The notes beneath the pieces were generated by a model. It searched no databases and had not been told where the DNA came from. It saw only the letters and a list, made by a program, of their open reading frames with translations. Source: an uncultured Spirochaetales bacterium (GTDB lineage Bacteria > Spirochaetota > Spirochaetia > Sphaerochaetales > Sphaerochaetaceae). From it: a stretch of DNA of 64,000 nt. Below, in pieces: positions 33,187 through 42,347 of the stretch (within the stretch, counting starts at the first letter, position 1; every line of letters begins with the position of its first letter). The translations under genes and the position numbers were made by a program. Location of the stretch: NCBI GenBank assembly GCA_949299185.1, contig CASFZR010000001.1, positions 124,001 through 188,000 on the forward strand, in the 5' to 3' direction.

Positions 33187-33718
33187 GGTTCCATGCATCA
33201 TCGCCTTAGTGTTCCTGCTGGCATCATGCGGAGCTGGACGGGATTCGCTGGCCTTGGTCTCTGATGGTGGTGTCGCGGTGTATATAAGCGAGGAGGACAG
33301 GACCTGCCTTGTCATCTCCGGCAGCGTGAAGGCCCGATACATAGAGGAGCTTTCGGGAAAGCCGCTTGAGGAGGCTGTGTCAGAGCTTTTCGATATCCCA
33401 TCGGATCGTATCTACTCGGTGGATGTCGATGAGTATAGGACAAGGCGGCAGCTGCTGGGGCGGCTTGCGGCGGCGACCGGCGCAGCCTCTCCGGAATACG
33501 CGCTCTGGGAGAATGGCAGGGACTTGGAGAAAAGCGGGTTTCTGGATAACATAGACGCGCTTTCCTCTTCCTTCGATTCGGCGCTTCTTGACGCATTTCC
33601 CGTAGGGGACGGAGATTATGCCGAATACAGGCTGGGAAGCATAATCCCAGGCTCCGTAAGCTGGGAGGGAGCCGTTGATTTCATGGGACGATGGATTGAT
33701 TCCATATTTGGAGATTGA
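33179..33718 (+). CDS. Predicted lipoprotein between yqeK and rsfS
   Basis: A 179-aa protein starting at TTG 33179, six bases after GGAGG, and overlapping yqeK. The signal peptide KVPCIIALVFLLASCGAG ends in a lipobox (LASC), so it should be a lipid-anchored envelope protein. The mature part has no family I recognise. In related spirochaetes this slot between yqeK and rsfS holds a LytR-CpsA-Psr protein; this could be a shrunken relative or a replacement. A longer start at ATG 33152 would put unneeded residues before the signal peptide. Confidence 0.6.
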   Translation: MGKVPCIIALVFLLASCGAGRDSLALVSDGGVAVYISEEDRTCLVISGSVKARYIEELSGKPLEEAVSELFDIPSDRIYSVDVDEYRTRRQLLGRLAAATGAASPEYALWENGRDLEKSGFLDNIDALSSSFDSALLDAFPVGDGDYAEYRLGSIIPGSVSWEGAVDFMGRWIDSIFGD

Positions 33719-33721
33719 GAT

Positions 33722-34066
33722 ATGAGGACTGATATCAAGGAGAAGACAGATAAGCTCAAGGCATACCTTGAGGAACACAGATGCGGCGATGTCGTGGTCA
33801 TCGATATGGAGAATGAGTGCAGCTGGACGGACGCGTTCGTCATCGCGACGGTAAGTTCCGTCGGACATCTCCGCGGCGTGGTCCATCAGCTCTGGGGTGA
33901 GCTTAATGAGCTAGGCCTTACGGTGAATAACAGGCACAAGAGCCCCGGGGATGATGGCTGGGAGCTTATCGACTGCGGTGATGTGATAATCCACCTGATG
34001 AGCGAGGAGCTGAGGAGCTTCTATAATCTTGAGAAGCTTTGGAAGGCGACAGAGAACCTGGTATGA
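33722..34066 (+). CDS. rsfS: Ribosomal silencing factor RsfS
   Basis: A 114-aa RsfS/YbeB/Iojap protein that binds L14 and blocks subunit joining in starvation. Conserved parts: DVVVIDMENECSWTDAFVIATVSS (D and SxWTDxFVIAT), GWELIDCGDVIIHLM. It follows the lipoprotein gene after three bases. The stop overlaps the start of a truncated ORF at 34063. Confidence 0.95.
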   Translation: MRTDIKEKTDKLKAYLEEHRCGDVVVIDMENECSWTDAFVIATVSSVGHLRGVVHQLWGELNELGLTVNNRHKSPGDDGWELIDCGDVIIHLMSEELRSFYNLEKLWKATENLV

Positions 34067-34287
34067 GCTGGGAATGTTCCGGTAAGGAACTTGTTTCCCG
34101 CATAGAGCGCCTTGGCCGCTCTGAGATGTTATCCATGTCTCAGTGCGGCTTCGTGCTATCTGACTTTTGTAGCTGTATTGCTTATAAGATTCTCTGGATC
34201 AAGACATTTTGGGTGTTTATTAGTGGTCATAAGCATGTAGGACCGAAAGCTGTGCGAAATCATAATGATCTTCTACGGTGTAGATAA
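34063..34287 (+). pseudogene. Truncated ORF at the left edge of the sugar island
   Basis: Starts with ATGA overlap on rsfS, as a genuine operon gene would (MSWECSGKELVSRIERLGRSE). After about 30 codons the DNA turns AT-rich and the protein turns nonsensical, ending at codon 75. The simplest reading is that the first part belongs to a real gene after rsfS that was cut when the island at 34160-45461 arrived. The original product cannot be named. The gap up to 34299 holds nothing else. Confidence 0.45.
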
Positions 34288-34299
34288 AACTGTCTTACC

Positions 34300-35511
34300 C
34301 TAGAAATTGATTGAGCCATCGAAGATCTTGTTTGCAATCAACGCGATGGAACCTATGAGCGGTGCATTACCCTGGAAGATTGATCTTCTTATGACTATGT
34401 TGTCCTGCTTTGCTAGTATTCTTTTCCGTATCTTCTCCTGCAGTATCCTTTCAAACGAATTCTCTCCGGAGATGCCATCATAACCGATGATTATATGATT
34501 CACATTCAATATATTGATTATGTTGACCAGCGCTGAGGCCAGGTAATCGCAGAATTCTTCTAAGGCTATAATTGCAAACACAGATTCTTTATTTGCCGCT
34601 TGTATTATATCAGGGAATGTGAGTTCTCCCCCTTGTCCGGTTGGAATTAGATTATCAGCTTTCTTGTGATAATCATCCTCCAGATTCCTTATTGTTGATT
34701 CCATTCGTGTGGTGTTGGCATATAACTCAAGGCAGCCTATATTTCCACAGGCACATCTTGGTCCTGCGTGATTTATAGTCGTATGTCCAATCTCTCCAAC
34801 GATTCCACGATCGCCATTATATAGTGAATCATTCAGGATATATCCGGATCCTATTCCGTCCATAATATGGAGATAGACATAGTTAGGCATATTCCTTGCT
34901 GATCCATATGTCTTTTCTGCCAGTGCGCCACTGCTTGAATCGCTTATGAGATAGCAGGGAAGTCCCGTTTCTTTCCTAAAGAATCCACATATGTCGACGT
35001 GATTTATTCCATAGAAATTAGGAGGTTCTAGTATTTCGCCTTCTATCATATCCACGGGGCCGATACATGCGATTCCTATTCCTAATATTCTTCCTGGATA
35101 GTTGCTTGATGCAGTAATAAATGAATCGAGAAGCAGACGCAGAAGGGTGCTTGATGTGAGGCCTGGAGGGAAATCATATGTTTCAGTGTATTGCATGCTC
35201 CCTGATAACGACGCAATGCAGATAGTGTAGAATCGTCTTTTTATCAGAATGCCGCAAATCAACGGTGCTTCTCTAGATACTGATAATAGCTTTGATGGAC
35301 GCCCCACTTTATTCTGATTATCCGTATCAGGATAGTCTTCGGCAACGATTCTGTTGTTTATTAGTTCGTTTACTATATTGCCTGATGTCGCTTTTGTCAG
35401 ACCTGTAGATGCTGCCAGCTCTGTTCGTGATATCGGTCCTTTGCATGCAATCTGCTTCAGCACCTGGCATCTGTTATTCAGCTTGATAGTATTCTGGTTC
35501 TGGCCAATCAT
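34300..35511 (-). CDS. ROK-family transcriptional repressor
   Basis: A 403-aa NagC/Mlc/XylR-type regulator. The N-terminal winged helix (NRCQVLKQIACKGPISRTELAASTGL) is followed by a ROK sugar-kinase-like domain with the zinc motif CACGNIGCLE. It is divergent from a ROK kinase and an ABC sugar operon, so it most likely represses them until the sugar is present. Its codon use is AT-rich, like the whole island. A 32-bp dyad and a promoter lie in the shared intergenic region. Confidence 0.9.
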   Translation of the reverse strand: MIGQNQNTIKLNNRCQVLKQIACKGPISRTELAASTGLTKATSGNIVNELINNRIVAEDYPDTDNQNKVGRPSKLLSVSREAPLICGILIKRRFYTICIASLSGSMQYTETYDFPPGLTSSTLLRLLLDSFITASSNYPGRILGIGIACIGPVDMIEGEILEPPNFYGINHVDICGFFRKETGLPCYLISDSSSGALAEKTYGSARNMPNYVYLHIMDGIGSGYILNDSLYNGDRGIVGEIGHTTINHAGPRCACGNIGCLELYANTTRMESTIRNLEDDYHKKADNLIPTGQGGELTFPDIIQAANKESVFAIIALEEFCDYLASALVNIINILNVNHIIIGYDGISGENSFERILQEKIRKRILAKQDNIVIRRSIFQGNAPLIGSIALIANKIFDGSINF

Positions 35512-35606
35512 CAGGTCACCTTTTTTAATAATTATATCAACAATTTGATGTAAATCCAGTGGAAAGTAAAATCATTTTATAATATATCAAAGTATTCGAA
35601 ATAAAA

Positions 35607-35638
35607 TTAACCATATTGTATAAATATGTGGTGGTTAA
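35607..35638. promoter_or_regulatory. Candidate ROK operator
   Basis: Inverted repeat TTAACCA (35607-35613) and TGGTTAA (35632-35638), perfect seven-base arms, centred in the divergent region between the ROK repressor and its target operon. Confidence 0.5.
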
Positions 35639-35664
35639 AATGCATAATTAAAAATTATTAGTAA

Positions 35665-35698
35665 AAGCGCTTGATAAATTAAATAACGGATTTACAAT
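35665..35698 (+). promoter_or_regulatory. Island operon promoter with cre-like site
   Basis: TTGATA (35671-35676), 16 bases, TACAAT (35693-35698). The palindrome AAGCGCTT (35665-35672) overlaps the -35; its core resembles sites bound by LacI/CcpA-type or ROK repressors. Serves the ROK kinase-ABC operon. The rest of the 35512-35729 gap is AT-rich non-coding DNA. Confidence 0.6.
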
Positions 35699-35729
35699 TT
35701 ACACAAGAAAGAAAAGGGAGTGTGCATAT

Positions 35730-36716
35730 ATGGCATATGGATTCGGAATCGATATAGGAGGAACAAAGTGTGCTGTTACCCTGGCGGATTTCCGTCAAGA
35801 AGGCAATCTTCCTGATATACTTGAAAGACGATCCTTACCCTCTAGGAACTTGTCTGATCCTGATGCCATGATCAGCATGCTGATTGAAACCCTTGATGAT
35901 ATAGCAGTTGCAAATGGCGTGGATATCCAATCTGAGTCAATCGGCATAGGGATTTCCTGCGGTGGTCCGCTTGATTCTGAACGCGGGGTGATAATGCAGC
36001 CTCCCAATCTGAGCCGTTGGAAGAATGTACCAATCGTAAGGATCTTTTCCGAACGATATGGTGTTGATGTGTTCTTGGAAAATGATGCCAATGCATGCGC
36101 ACTTGCAGAGTACGAGTTCGGAGCAGGAGTTGGGAGGAAGAATATCATATTCCTTACATTCGGGACAGGCTTGGGCGCAGGTTTGATTCTTGACGGTAGG
36201 ATTTATCGAGGGGCAAATGGTATGGCTGGGGAGGTTGGTCATGTGCGTTTATCTGAATTCGGTCCTGTTGGATACGGTAAGTCCGGTTCATTTGAGGGAT
36301 TCTGTAGTGGTGAAGGCATAAGGCAGATAGCCCGGATGAAATTACTGGAAGCTATGCAAAGATCAGATCTTCCTTCCTGGTGTGACCGATATGAGAAGAT
36401 TGATCAGCTTAATGCCAAGGTCATAGCAGAACAGGCTCAGGCCGGTGATCCAGTTGCATTAGATATCTATAGGACAAGTGGAATCATGTTGGGGAAAGGG
36501 CTCGCCATACTCGTGGATATCCTAAACCCGGAAATGATAATAATCGGAAGCATATTCTGCAGATCCCATGATCTTCTCTGGCCTTCTGCAGAAGCTATGC
36601 TTAGAAGAGAATCCTTATCGGTCGGTCGCGAGGTGTGTGAGGTGGTTCCTGCTAAGTTAGGCGAAAGAGTCGGTGATTATGCTGCCCTTTCATTGCTTAT
36701 CACGGGAAAAAGATGA
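35730..36716 (+). CDS. ROK-family sugar kinase (glucokinase-like)
   Basis: A 328-aa ROK protein without a DNA-binding domain. The ATP loop is GIDIGGTKCAV, with the catalytic ENDANACAL and TFGTGLGAGLI motifs and EVGHVRL. Where most ROK kinases bind zinc through CxCGxxGCxE, this one has GPVGYGKSGSFEGFCSG, so the zinc cysteines are missing. It probably phosphorylates the imported hexose or a deacetylated/hydrolysed derivative. First gene of the island operon. Confidence 0.88.
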   Translation: MAYGFGIDIGGTKCAVTLADFRQEGNLPDILERRSLPSRNLSDPDAMISMLIETLDDIAVANGVDIQSESIGIGISCGGPLDSERGVIMQPPNLSRWKNVPIVRIFSERYGVDVFLENDANACALAEYEFGAGVGRKNIIFLTFGTGLGAGLILDGRIYRGANGMAGEVGHVRLSEFGPVGYGKSGSFEGFCSGEGIRQIARMKLLEAMQRSDLPSWCDRYEKIDQLNAKVIAEQAQAGDPVALDIYRTSGIMLGKGLAILVDILNPEMIIIGSIFCRSHDLLWPSAEAMLRRESLSVGREVCEVVPAKLGERVGDYAALSLLITGKR

Positions 36717-36776
36717 TGTTACCACTTGGGTTTTATTTAACAGGATGCAAGCCGAAAGGCATAAAAGGAGAATAGA

Positions 36777-38156
36777 ATGAAGAAGTTAATTGTTTTCTTA
36801 TTGATTGCAGCAATTGCAGTATCTTCAGTATTCAGCCAGGGAAAAAATGAATCCTCTGGAGGATCTGATAATGTCACGTTGACACTGTATGGCCCTGCTA
36901 AGCTTTTCCTGACAGAACAGGATACGATAGATCCTGTCACAGGTACGGTGAATATGGGCTATGCTGCAATAGTGGAGCGGTGGAATGAATTACATCCAAA
37001 CGTGACACTTGATATCCAGGGTATCGGGTGGAACGATTGGAGGGCTGCAGTCGCTACTGCGGTTAGCAGTGGTGATGTTGATATTATCCTTCATGGCGGC
37101 ATGCTCACATCGCTTGTCGAGGATCTCGGCCCATATGTTGAGCAGGATCCCGAGATATGGGATATGCTTTATAGCAAGAGCGTCTATCATTCCACTGAGT
37201 TTGAAGGAAAGACATTGCGGGATGATGTGATTGATTGCATCCAGTATGCTGTTAATCCCACTGTGATGGTTCTTGATACGAAGATCTTTGAGGATTATGG
37301 TATACCGCTTCCTGATCCCGATACATATACTTGGGGCGATGTGATAAGCCTAGCTGAGCAAATGACTGGGATTGATCCTGTCACAGGAGAGCAGACTTAT
37401 GGATATAAGATAAAGGGAACGCATAATACCGATCCATATAAGCATTATCTCATGATAGCCAGTGCTTATGATGCAAAAACCATAACCTTCGGAGATACTC
37501 TGCAGGATTCTGTCTATGACTTTACTGGAGAGAAGACCATTAAGGTCTTTGATACTATCGTTGAGCTTGCTAAGTACTGTAGTCCTGATAATGTCGAAGG
37601 TATAGATGGCGTGGAGAACTTCACTGCTGAGAATAATGCCGCGATGTTCTATTGCGAGGATACTGGTCAGGCGTATGGTCAGCTTATCGCATCTGGTCTT
37701 GAAGATAGGTTCAAGTTCATTAACCTTCCTATAATAGAAGAAGGCGAATACAAAGGGTTGCCTTCTGCTCATCTTGGCGATAATAACATAGCAATCTGCC
37801 GATATAGCCCTGATAAGGACTGGGCTTGGGAATTCATCAAGTTCCTCATGACAGATGATGTCTGTGCAAAGGTTATGGCGAGCAAGGGGCTGCGTGGAAA
37901 TACTGAGACAATGATTGATCTCTTGACCGAATCTATCGGAGAGGAAAATGTCGCAACGCTCAAGTATGTCCTTGATAGGATCCCGGAGGGATACAACAAT
38001 TCGATCAATGATTTCTACGATACGGTGAATATCGGATCGATGGAAGCATTCATGGCATCGAATATCGCTGAGCTAATAAAAGGCAGCATTACCTCAGAAC
38101 AGTGTGCCGCTAATATTCAGCAGGAAGTTGATAATTCCATAGCTATGAGTATTTGA
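36777..38156 (+). CDS. ABC sugar transporter, substrate-binding protein (CUT1)
   Basis: A 459-aa periplasmic binding protein of the SBP_bac_1 family. The signal peptide MKKLIVFLLIAAIAVSSVFS is followed by a two-lobe binding domain (VERWNELHPNVTLDIQGIGW, AWEFIKFLMTDDV). The signal has no lipobox Cys, so the protein may be free in the periplasm. AAAGGAG precedes the start. It should bind an oligosaccharide or glycoside and deliver it to the two permeases encoded next. Confidence 0.92.
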   Translation: MKKLIVFLLIAAIAVSSVFSQGKNESSGGSDNVTLTLYGPAKLFLTEQDTIDPVTGTVNMGYAAIVERWNELHPNVTLDIQGIGWNDWRAAVATAVSSGDVDIILHGGMLTSLVEDLGPYVEQDPEIWDMLYSKSVYHSTEFEGKTLRDDVIDCIQYAVNPTVMVLDTKIFEDYGIPLPDPDTYTWGDVISLAEQMTGIDPVTGEQTYGYKIKGTHNTDPYKHYLMIASAYDAKTITFGDTLQDSVYDFTGEKTIKVFDTIVELAKYCSPDNVEGIDGVENFTAENNAAMFYCEDTGQAYGQLIASGLEDRFKFINLPIIEEGEYKGLPSAHLGDNNIAICRYSPDKDWAWEFIKFLMTDDVCAKVMASKGLRGNTETMIDLLTESIGEENVATLKYVLDRIPEGYNNSINDFYDTVNIGSMEAFMASNIAELIKGSITSEQCAANIQQEVDNSIAMSI

Positions 38157-38163
38157 TGATATG

Positions 38164-38198
38164 GCTACTGGCTCATGGTTATGCCATGCGCCAGTAGC
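38164..38198 (+). repeat. Long intergenic hairpin between binding protein and permease
   Basis: GCTACTGGC (38164-38172) and CATGG (38174-38178) pair with CCATG (38184-38188) and GCCAGTAGC (38190-38198), loop of five. A 14-bp stem with one mismatch and no U-run, starting just after the binding-protein stop. Like the malE-malF intergenic element, it may protect the upstream mRNA and give more binding protein than permease. Confidence 0.65.
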
Positions 38199-38228
38199 AT
38201 TGGTTGGTTATGTAATAGAAGGAATGGC

Positions 38229-39131
38229 GTGAAAAAAGAAGTATTGAAGAGACAGGTGATCTGGTATTCATTTATTATCCTGCCGATTATAGCGATGCTA
38301 TTGTTTACATATGTGCCTATGGTCAAGGCCATCCAGTACAGTGTGTCCGATGTTTCCACCCTTGGAGGAGTTGAGAAATTCGTTGGCATCAGGAATTACA
38401 GGAATCTGCTTCAGTTCACAGAATTTCCTAAATCGGTCTTCAATACATTTGCCCTTGCCTTTATGGGACTTCTTACGATTCCTTTGGGGTTTATCCTTGC
38501 GGATATGATAAATAGCCTAGGTCCAGGTAAATTGCAAGGTTTCTTCCGTGTTTGCTTTTATCTACCACATATAATCGCAAGCGTGACTGTCGTTCTGATA
38601 CTGCAGGTAGTCTTGAAGGCTAGTGATGGCTTATTGAATTCATTTCTTTCGCTTTTTACTACGGAAGAGGTGACCATTGGATGGCTTTCTGATGTTAAGT
38701 ATGCCAAATTCGGAGCCTCCATAATATATATATGGTCTAATCTGGGTTACAATATATTGATTAATCTGGCTAGTCTTCAGGCCATCCCATCTGAATTGTA
38801 CGAAGCTGCAAGTGTGGATGGGGCTGGATCATTGAAAAAGCTTACATATATAACGCTTCCTCATATGCGTGCTTGTTTTGTCTTCCTGTTCCTTACCGGT
38901 ATGATTAACGGGCTTGCGAGGTTTTCCGATTTGTACATACTCGGAGGCAACAATTCGGCGGGGCGCCCTGATGGGACCTTGCAGACAATGATGATGTTCG
39001 TTTATCGATATGGATTCGAGCGACTTGATTTCGGGGTTTCTTCCGCTGCCGCAATCATGCTTTTCATAATCAGCTTTTCGTTCAGCATGGTGAGTGCGAG
39101 GATTTCCGGTTTCTTCAATGACAGGAATTAG
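38229..39131 (+). CDS. ABC sugar transporter permease (MalF-type)
   Basis: A 300-aa inner-membrane permease with six predicted helices and the EAA loop (YEAASVDGAGSLKKLTYITLPHM). GTG at 38229 with AAGGA just upstream is preferred, because the longer frame from ATG 38175 runs through the intergenic hairpin. Pairs with the MalG-type permease that follows. The matching ATPase is not in the operon; CUT1 systems often share one encoded elsewhere. Confidence 0.9.
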   Translation: MKKEVLKRQVIWYSFIILPIIAMLLFTYVPMVKAIQYSVSDVSTLGGVEKFVGIRNYRNLLQFTEFPKSVFNTFALAFMGLLTIPLGFILADMINSLGPGKLQGFFRVCFYLPHIIASVTVVLILQVVLKASDGLLNSFLSLFTTEEVTIGWLSDVKYAKFGASIIYIWSNLGYNILINLASLQAIPSELYEAASVDGAGSLKKLTYITLPHMRACFVFLFLTGMINGLARFSDLYILGGNNSAGRPDGTLQTMMMFVYRYGFERLDFGVSSAAAIMLFIISFSFSMVSARISGFFNDRN

Positions 39132-39140
39132 GAGGACTAT

Positions 39141-39968
39141 ATGAAGTACGTAAGGATCCGGAAGTTAATTATTGCATCAGTATTATTATTGGTACTTGTA
39201 TTCATCCTGGCTCCTTTGTGGGTAACATTGGTCCTTAGCTTTGACAGGACCACGACTACATCGATTGTCAATTTCTCATTCTGGCCTAAGGAGTTCTCAA
39301 CTTTCAATTATGAGGTTGCTGCTTCATTTCTGGATCTGAAGCAATATTATCTGAATACTATATTCGTAACTATCGTGAATACGTTTATTTCTGTATTCAC
39401 AGCGCTATGTTGTGGTTATGCCTTTGCCAAGGGGCACTTTGCTCTTAAGAAATTATGGTATGTGCTTTTTCTTAGCGTCATGATGGTTCCGTTCGAGGTC
39501 AAGCTAATCCCCCTTTATTTGCAATATAATTCCTGGGGTCTTGTTGATACATATTGGCCATTGATACTAGGGAATTTTGCATACGCTTATGGTATTTTAT
39601 TTGCACGGCAGAATATAGCTAACATACCAGATTCATTGAGGGAATCTGCGTATATCGATGGGGCAGGGGAATGGAAGATCTTTTTCAAGATAATAGCACC
39701 GCTATCTAAGCCTGTTATTGCTACTCTTTCGATACTGCAGATAATCGCAAACTGGAATTCCTATCTCTGGCCGCTTGTAATCATACGCACGAGATCGAAG
39801 CAGCTAATTTCCGTTGGAGTATCATTATTTAATTCTAATGAAACCCAGATTTATTATGGGCCGAGGATGGCTGTGGCGATAATCAGCGCCATACCACTCG
39901 TGATTATGTTCCTGATAATGCAGAAAAACATAGTTCATAGTATCGCAGTCTCCGGAATAAAGGAGTGA
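39141..39968 (+). CDS. ABC sugar transporter permease (MalG-type)
   Basis: A 275-aa permease with six hydrophobic segments and the EAA loop (RESAYIDGAGEWKIFFKIIAPLSKP). AGGAGG lies just before the ATG. It forms the transmembrane pore with the previous gene product. No ATP-binding subunit follows. Confidence 0.92.
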   Translation: MKYVRIRKLIIASVLLLVLVFILAPLWVTLVLSFDRTTTTSIVNFSFWPKEFSTFNYEVAASFLDLKQYYLNTIFVTIVNTFISVFTALCCGYAFAKGHFALKKLWYVLFLSVMMVPFEVKLIPLYLQYNSWGLVDTYWPLILGNFAYAYGILFARQNIANIPDSLRESAYIDGAGEWKIFFKIIAPLSKPVIATLSILQIIANWNSYLWPLVIIRTRSKQLISVGVSLFNSNETQIYYGPRMAVAIISAIPLVIMFLIMQKNIVHSIAVSGIKE

Positions 39969-39998
39969 TGCGTAATAGGTTCATAAGGAGGAATGGTC

Positions 39999-42293
39999 AT
40001 GAATGAGAAACGCATTTCATTGGATGGCAAATGGAAGCTGTATTATGCCTTGGAAGATGGAGATACAACTGATGATATCGGTTATTTGCATACAGTTGGT
40101 AAGTGCATCGATGCCACTGTTCCTGGGAATGTTGAACTGGATCTATATGCCGCTGGCATAGAGCCAGATCCATTCTATGGAGAGAACATCTATAAATTCC
40201 GTAAATATGAGTTTTATCGATGGCAGTTTGAAAGGAGCTTCGTTGCGCCGGAGGATAATGGTTCCAGATGGAATCTTTGCTTTGATGGATTAAATTGCAT
40301 AGCAGATATATTCTTGAACGGAAGGAAAATCGGCGATTGTGCTAATGCAATGATTCCTCATGCATTCGATATCACGGATTATATGGAGTATGGAAAGGAG
40401 AATAATATTACCGTACTCATACATTCAGCATTGAATCATGTAAGGAAGATGGATATCCCTGTACTGGTCCATACTCATGAAACCGGGGATTTCCAGATGT
40501 TGCGCATGCCGGCCTCGTCATTCGGATGGGATATAGTTGGACGTTTCATATCAGCTGGTATGTGGAGAAGCGTCAGCATAGTGGAGGTCAAGCCGGATCG
40601 TATCGTTGATGCATATTATGTTACAAGAAAGATCGAATCCGATGGCACTGCTGTAATGAGGCTGAGATATCGATGGGATACTCAAGCTGCGATTCTTGAT
40701 GGCTTTACGCTAGAACTTGATGGGCTGTGTGGTAATCATGTATTCCACGCGGAGAAATATGCAGGCTTCGTTGATGGTACATTCGAATTTACTGTTCCGG
40801 ATGCGCGGCTTTGGTGGCCCCACGGCTATGGTGAGGCATCTCTTTATGATGTTACGCTGACGTTAAAGCATGATGGCAATATCGTAGATGTTCGGAAAGA
40901 CCGAATCGGCATCAGGAAGCTTGAGATAGATCATATAATGGAGCCTAACGAGGATGGTGAGTTCAAGGTCATCGCGAATGGCTGTCCTATAATGTGCAAA
41001 GGGAGCAACTGGGTTCCTCTTGACGTCTTACATAGCAGGGATAGAGATAGGTTAGGACCAGCTATGGAACTCGTTATTGATTCTGGATGCAATATACTCC
41101 GTTGCTGGGGTGGTAATGTGTATGAGGATCATGATTTCTTCAATGCTTGTGATGAGCATGGAATCCTCGTATGGCAGGATTTTTCGATGGCTTGTTGCAT
41201 ATATTCGGAGGAGTCATCGTTCCTGAAGCAGATTGAGGATGAAGCTTCCGCGATAGTCCGAAAACTTAGGAACCATCCGTCCATATTGCTTTGGGCTGGA
41301 GACAATGAAATAGATTATTATATGGTTCAGCAGGATTATGATGCGAGCATGCGTAACTATAACGTCATAAGCCGAGAGGTTCTTCCACATGTCGTGCGGC
41401 TCCATGATCCGTACCGCTTCTACCTTCCGTCATCACCATATATTAAGGAAGGCATGAATGTGTTTAATGTTCCTGAGCAGCATAATTGGGGGCCTCGTGG
41501 ATATTTCAAGGATGATTATTATAAGCTGACAACAGCTCATTTTATCAGTGAATGCGGTTATCATGGGTGTCCATCAGTAGAGTCTCTTCGGAAGTTCATC
41601 CCTGAGAAAGATTTGGATCATTGGCTTGATAATCCTGTATGGACCACTCATGATACTGATTATCTGCCTTATGGTGAGCGTAGCTATAACCGCATACGTC
41701 TGATGCATGATCAGGTTGAGATTCTATTCGGCAATGTTCCAGCGGATATAGAGACATTCTCATTCCTTTCACAGATCTCACAGGCGGAGGCGATGAAGTT
41801 CTTTATCGAAAGAACCCGGGTGAAGAAGTGGAGACGAACCGGGATCATTTGGTGGAATATACTTGATGGCTGGCCTCAGATCTCTGATGCTGTCGTCGAT
41901 TACTATTTCGACAAGAAGCTAGCTTATTACTATATAAAGAGGGTACAGAAACCAGTCGCAGTCATCATGGATGAGCTTTATGGTTGGGAACGTAAGGTAT
42001 ATCTGTGCAACGATAGCCGTGAATCCTGCTTGGTTAGCTATAAGATAGAGGATGCAGATACTTCTGAGGTAGTGCTTGAGTCTACAAGGCTTTCTCCCGC
42101 CAATGAGAACATAGAAATAGGCCGCATAAGGGAGATCCCCACAGCAAGGAAGCTATATCTCATTACATGGGAAATAAATGGAAAGCAGTTCGGTAATCAC
42201 TATATTACAGGATATCCTGCATATGACGCAGATACTATGCTTGGATGGGTGAAGAAGATCGCTGCTCTTCCTGAACCTTTTGATTTCAGATGA
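39999..42293 (+). CDS. Glycoside hydrolase family 2, beta-mannosidase-like
   Basis: A 764-aa GH2 enzyme without a signal peptide, so it acts in the cytoplasm on imported glycosides. The beta-mannosidase layout is clear: N-terminal sugar-binding domain (GKWKLYYAL, PGNVELDLYAAGIEPDPFYG), immunoglobulin domain, and TIM barrel with acid/base LWAGDNE and nucleophile region FISECGYHG, then IIWWNILDGWPQISDAVVDYY. The residues differ slightly from the usual GNNE and SEFG. ATG at 39999 has AAGGAGG at the right distance (39985-39991). With UxuA downstream, the true substrate may be a beta-mannuronide or other beta-linked sugar rather than plain mannobiose. Confidence 0.88.
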   Translation: MNEKRISLDGKWKLYYALEDGDTTDDIGYLHTVGKCIDATVPGNVELDLYAAGIEPDPFYGENIYKFRKYEFYRWQFERSFVAPEDNGSRWNLCFDGLNCIADIFLNGRKIGDCANAMIPHAFDITDYMEYGKENNITVLIHSALNHVRKMDIPVLVHTHETGDFQMLRMPASSFGWDIVGRFISAGMWRSVSIVEVKPDRIVDAYYVTRKIESDGTAVMRLRYRWDTQAAILDGFTLELDGLCGNHVFHAEKYAGFVDGTFEFTVPDARLWWPHGYGEASLYDVTLTLKHDGNIVDVRKDRIGIRKLEIDHIMEPNEDGEFKVIANGCPIMCKGSNWVPLDVLHSRDRDRLGPAMELVIDSGCNILRCWGGNVYEDHDFFNACDEHGILVWQDFSMACCIYSEESSFLKQIEDEASAIVRKLRNHPSILLWAGDNEIDYYMVQQDYDASMRNYNVISREVLPHVVRLHDPYRFYLPSSPYIKEGMNVFNVPEQHNWGPRGYFKDDYYKLTTAHFISECGYHGCPSVESLRKFIPEKDLDHWLDNPVWTTHDTDYLPYGERSYNRIRLMHDQVEILFGNVPADIETFSFLSQISQAEAMKFFIERTRVKKWRRTGIIWWNILDGWPQISDAVVDYYFDKKLAYYYIKRVQKPVAVIMDELYGWERKVYLCNDSRESCLVSYKIEDADTSEVVLESTRLSPANENIEIGRIREIPTARKLYLITWEINGKQFGNHYITGYPAYDADTMLGWVKKIAALPEPFDFR

Positions 42294-42300
42294 ATGTACT

Positions 42301-42330
42301 TAGCGGGATGGAGGATCCTTCATCCCGCTA
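42301..42330 (+). repeat. Perfect intergenic hairpin after the GH2 gene
   Basis: TAGCGGGATG (42301-42310) pairs perfectly with CATCCCGCTA (42321-42330); the loop itself contains the palindrome AGGATCCT. It lies between the GH2 stop and the Shine-Dalgarno of the SIS gene, with no U-run. A second mRNA-stability or processing hairpin in the same operon. Confidence 0.65.
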
Positions 42331-42347
42331 TGTTTAGGAGAAAAGCC

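Noticed and set aside
34160..34287. Possible transposase remnant in the tail of the truncated ORF
   Set aside because: The residues do not match any transposase motif I can name, and no terminal repeats are visible.
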